Assembly (NCBI GenBank): GCA_003220345.1
Contig: QHSC01000086.1
Location: forward strand, 1 to 64,000
From: Candidatus Rokuibacteriota bacterium
GTDB taxonomy: Bacteria > Methylomirabilota > Methylomirabilia > Rokubacteriales > CSP1-6
DNA: 64,000 nucleotides
Direction of reading: 5' to 3'
Translations under genes and position numbers: made by a program
The notes under the pieces: generated by a model
Seen by the model: only the letters and a program-made list of their open reading frames with translations
Databases searched by the model: none
Told to the model about the DNA's origin: nothing
Shown: positions 63,931 to 64,000 of the stretch, in pieces
Numbering within the stretch: position 1 is the stretch's first letter
Layout: every line of letters starts with the position of its first letter

Positions 63931-64000
63931 TCAGGATTTCCCCGTGGGGGACACGGTGGCCTTCTCGGCCTGTCCGTGGGCCTTGAAGGTGCGGGTCAGC
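63931..64000 (-). CDS. rpsS: Ribosomal protein S19, C-terminal fragment
   Basis: The last 22 codons of a minus-strand gene cut by the window edge. LTRTFKAHGQAEKATVSPTG followed by KS is the S19 tail (TRTFxGHG type), in the position expected upstream of rplV in the S10 operon. Confidence 0.9.
   Translation of the reverse strand, partial: LTRTFKAHGQAEKATVSPTGKS

Overview
The window is a very GC-rich, gene-dense bacterial chromosome segment with short gaps and many GTGA/ATGA stop-start overlaps. GTG starts are frequent and coding is almost gap-free. The complete S10-spc-alpha type ribosomal block, zinc-ribbon forms of S14, L36, S4 and adenylate kinase, a PEP-CTERM protein, two full Liv-type amide/amino-acid importers, TMTC-like glycosyltransferase/TPR proteins and an MglAB-linked chemosensory operon suggest a soil or subsurface lineage. 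My best guess is Candidatus Rokubacteria / Methylomirabilota (NC10-related), with Myxococcota-like deltaproteobacteria as the alternative. This is inferred from gene content only.

Layout. 1-8.6 kb: end of an unknown gene, aroB, an orphan gene remnant, an acyltransferase, a divergent TMTC-like GT-C/TPR membrane protein, then a housekeeping run TPR-efp-accB-accC-thiE. 8.6-12.2 kb: a decayed TMTC-like pseudogene and an intact paralogue in tandem. 12.2-28.0 kb: a one-strand catabolic and uptake island made of a Liv ABC transporter (SBP-H-M-G-F), MaoC and MOSC proteins, a DAO-type flavoenzyme, HyuA and HyuB (ATP-dependent hydantoinase/oxoprolinase), and a second complete Liv transporter, closed by a strong hairpin terminator. 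28.1-30.5 kb: a PEP-CTERM protein and two Roadblock-related genes.

30.6-43.7 kb (minus strand): a ten-gene operon read REC, CheW, Tat-exported solute-binding protein, chemoreceptor, CheA-REC hybrid, pseudo-receiver-DUF4388, REC-Roadblock, a 1116-residue four-helix membrane protein with repeated modules, MglA GTPase and MglB Roadblock. It looks like a Frz-like chemosensory pathway wired directly to its polarity GTPase switch, and it is the main candidate for an undescribed system here.

43.9-51.6 kb (plus strand): MscS-like membrane protein, thioredoxin, trpE, two tandem mini-ORFs, trpG, thiL, two CorC/HlyC-type proteins and a dienelactone hydrolase. 51.6-64 kb (minus strand): rpsS (partial) through rplQ in canonical order, with secY, adk, map, infA and rpoA. 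A GC-rich hairpin element with a conserved open reading frame occurs three times: twice in tandem between trpE and trpG and once between rplP and rpmC. Each time it is stop/start-coupled to the following reading frame or sits directly before a start lacking a Shine-Dalgarno sequence. No tRNA, rRNA, CRISPR array, insertion sequence or replication origin was seen.
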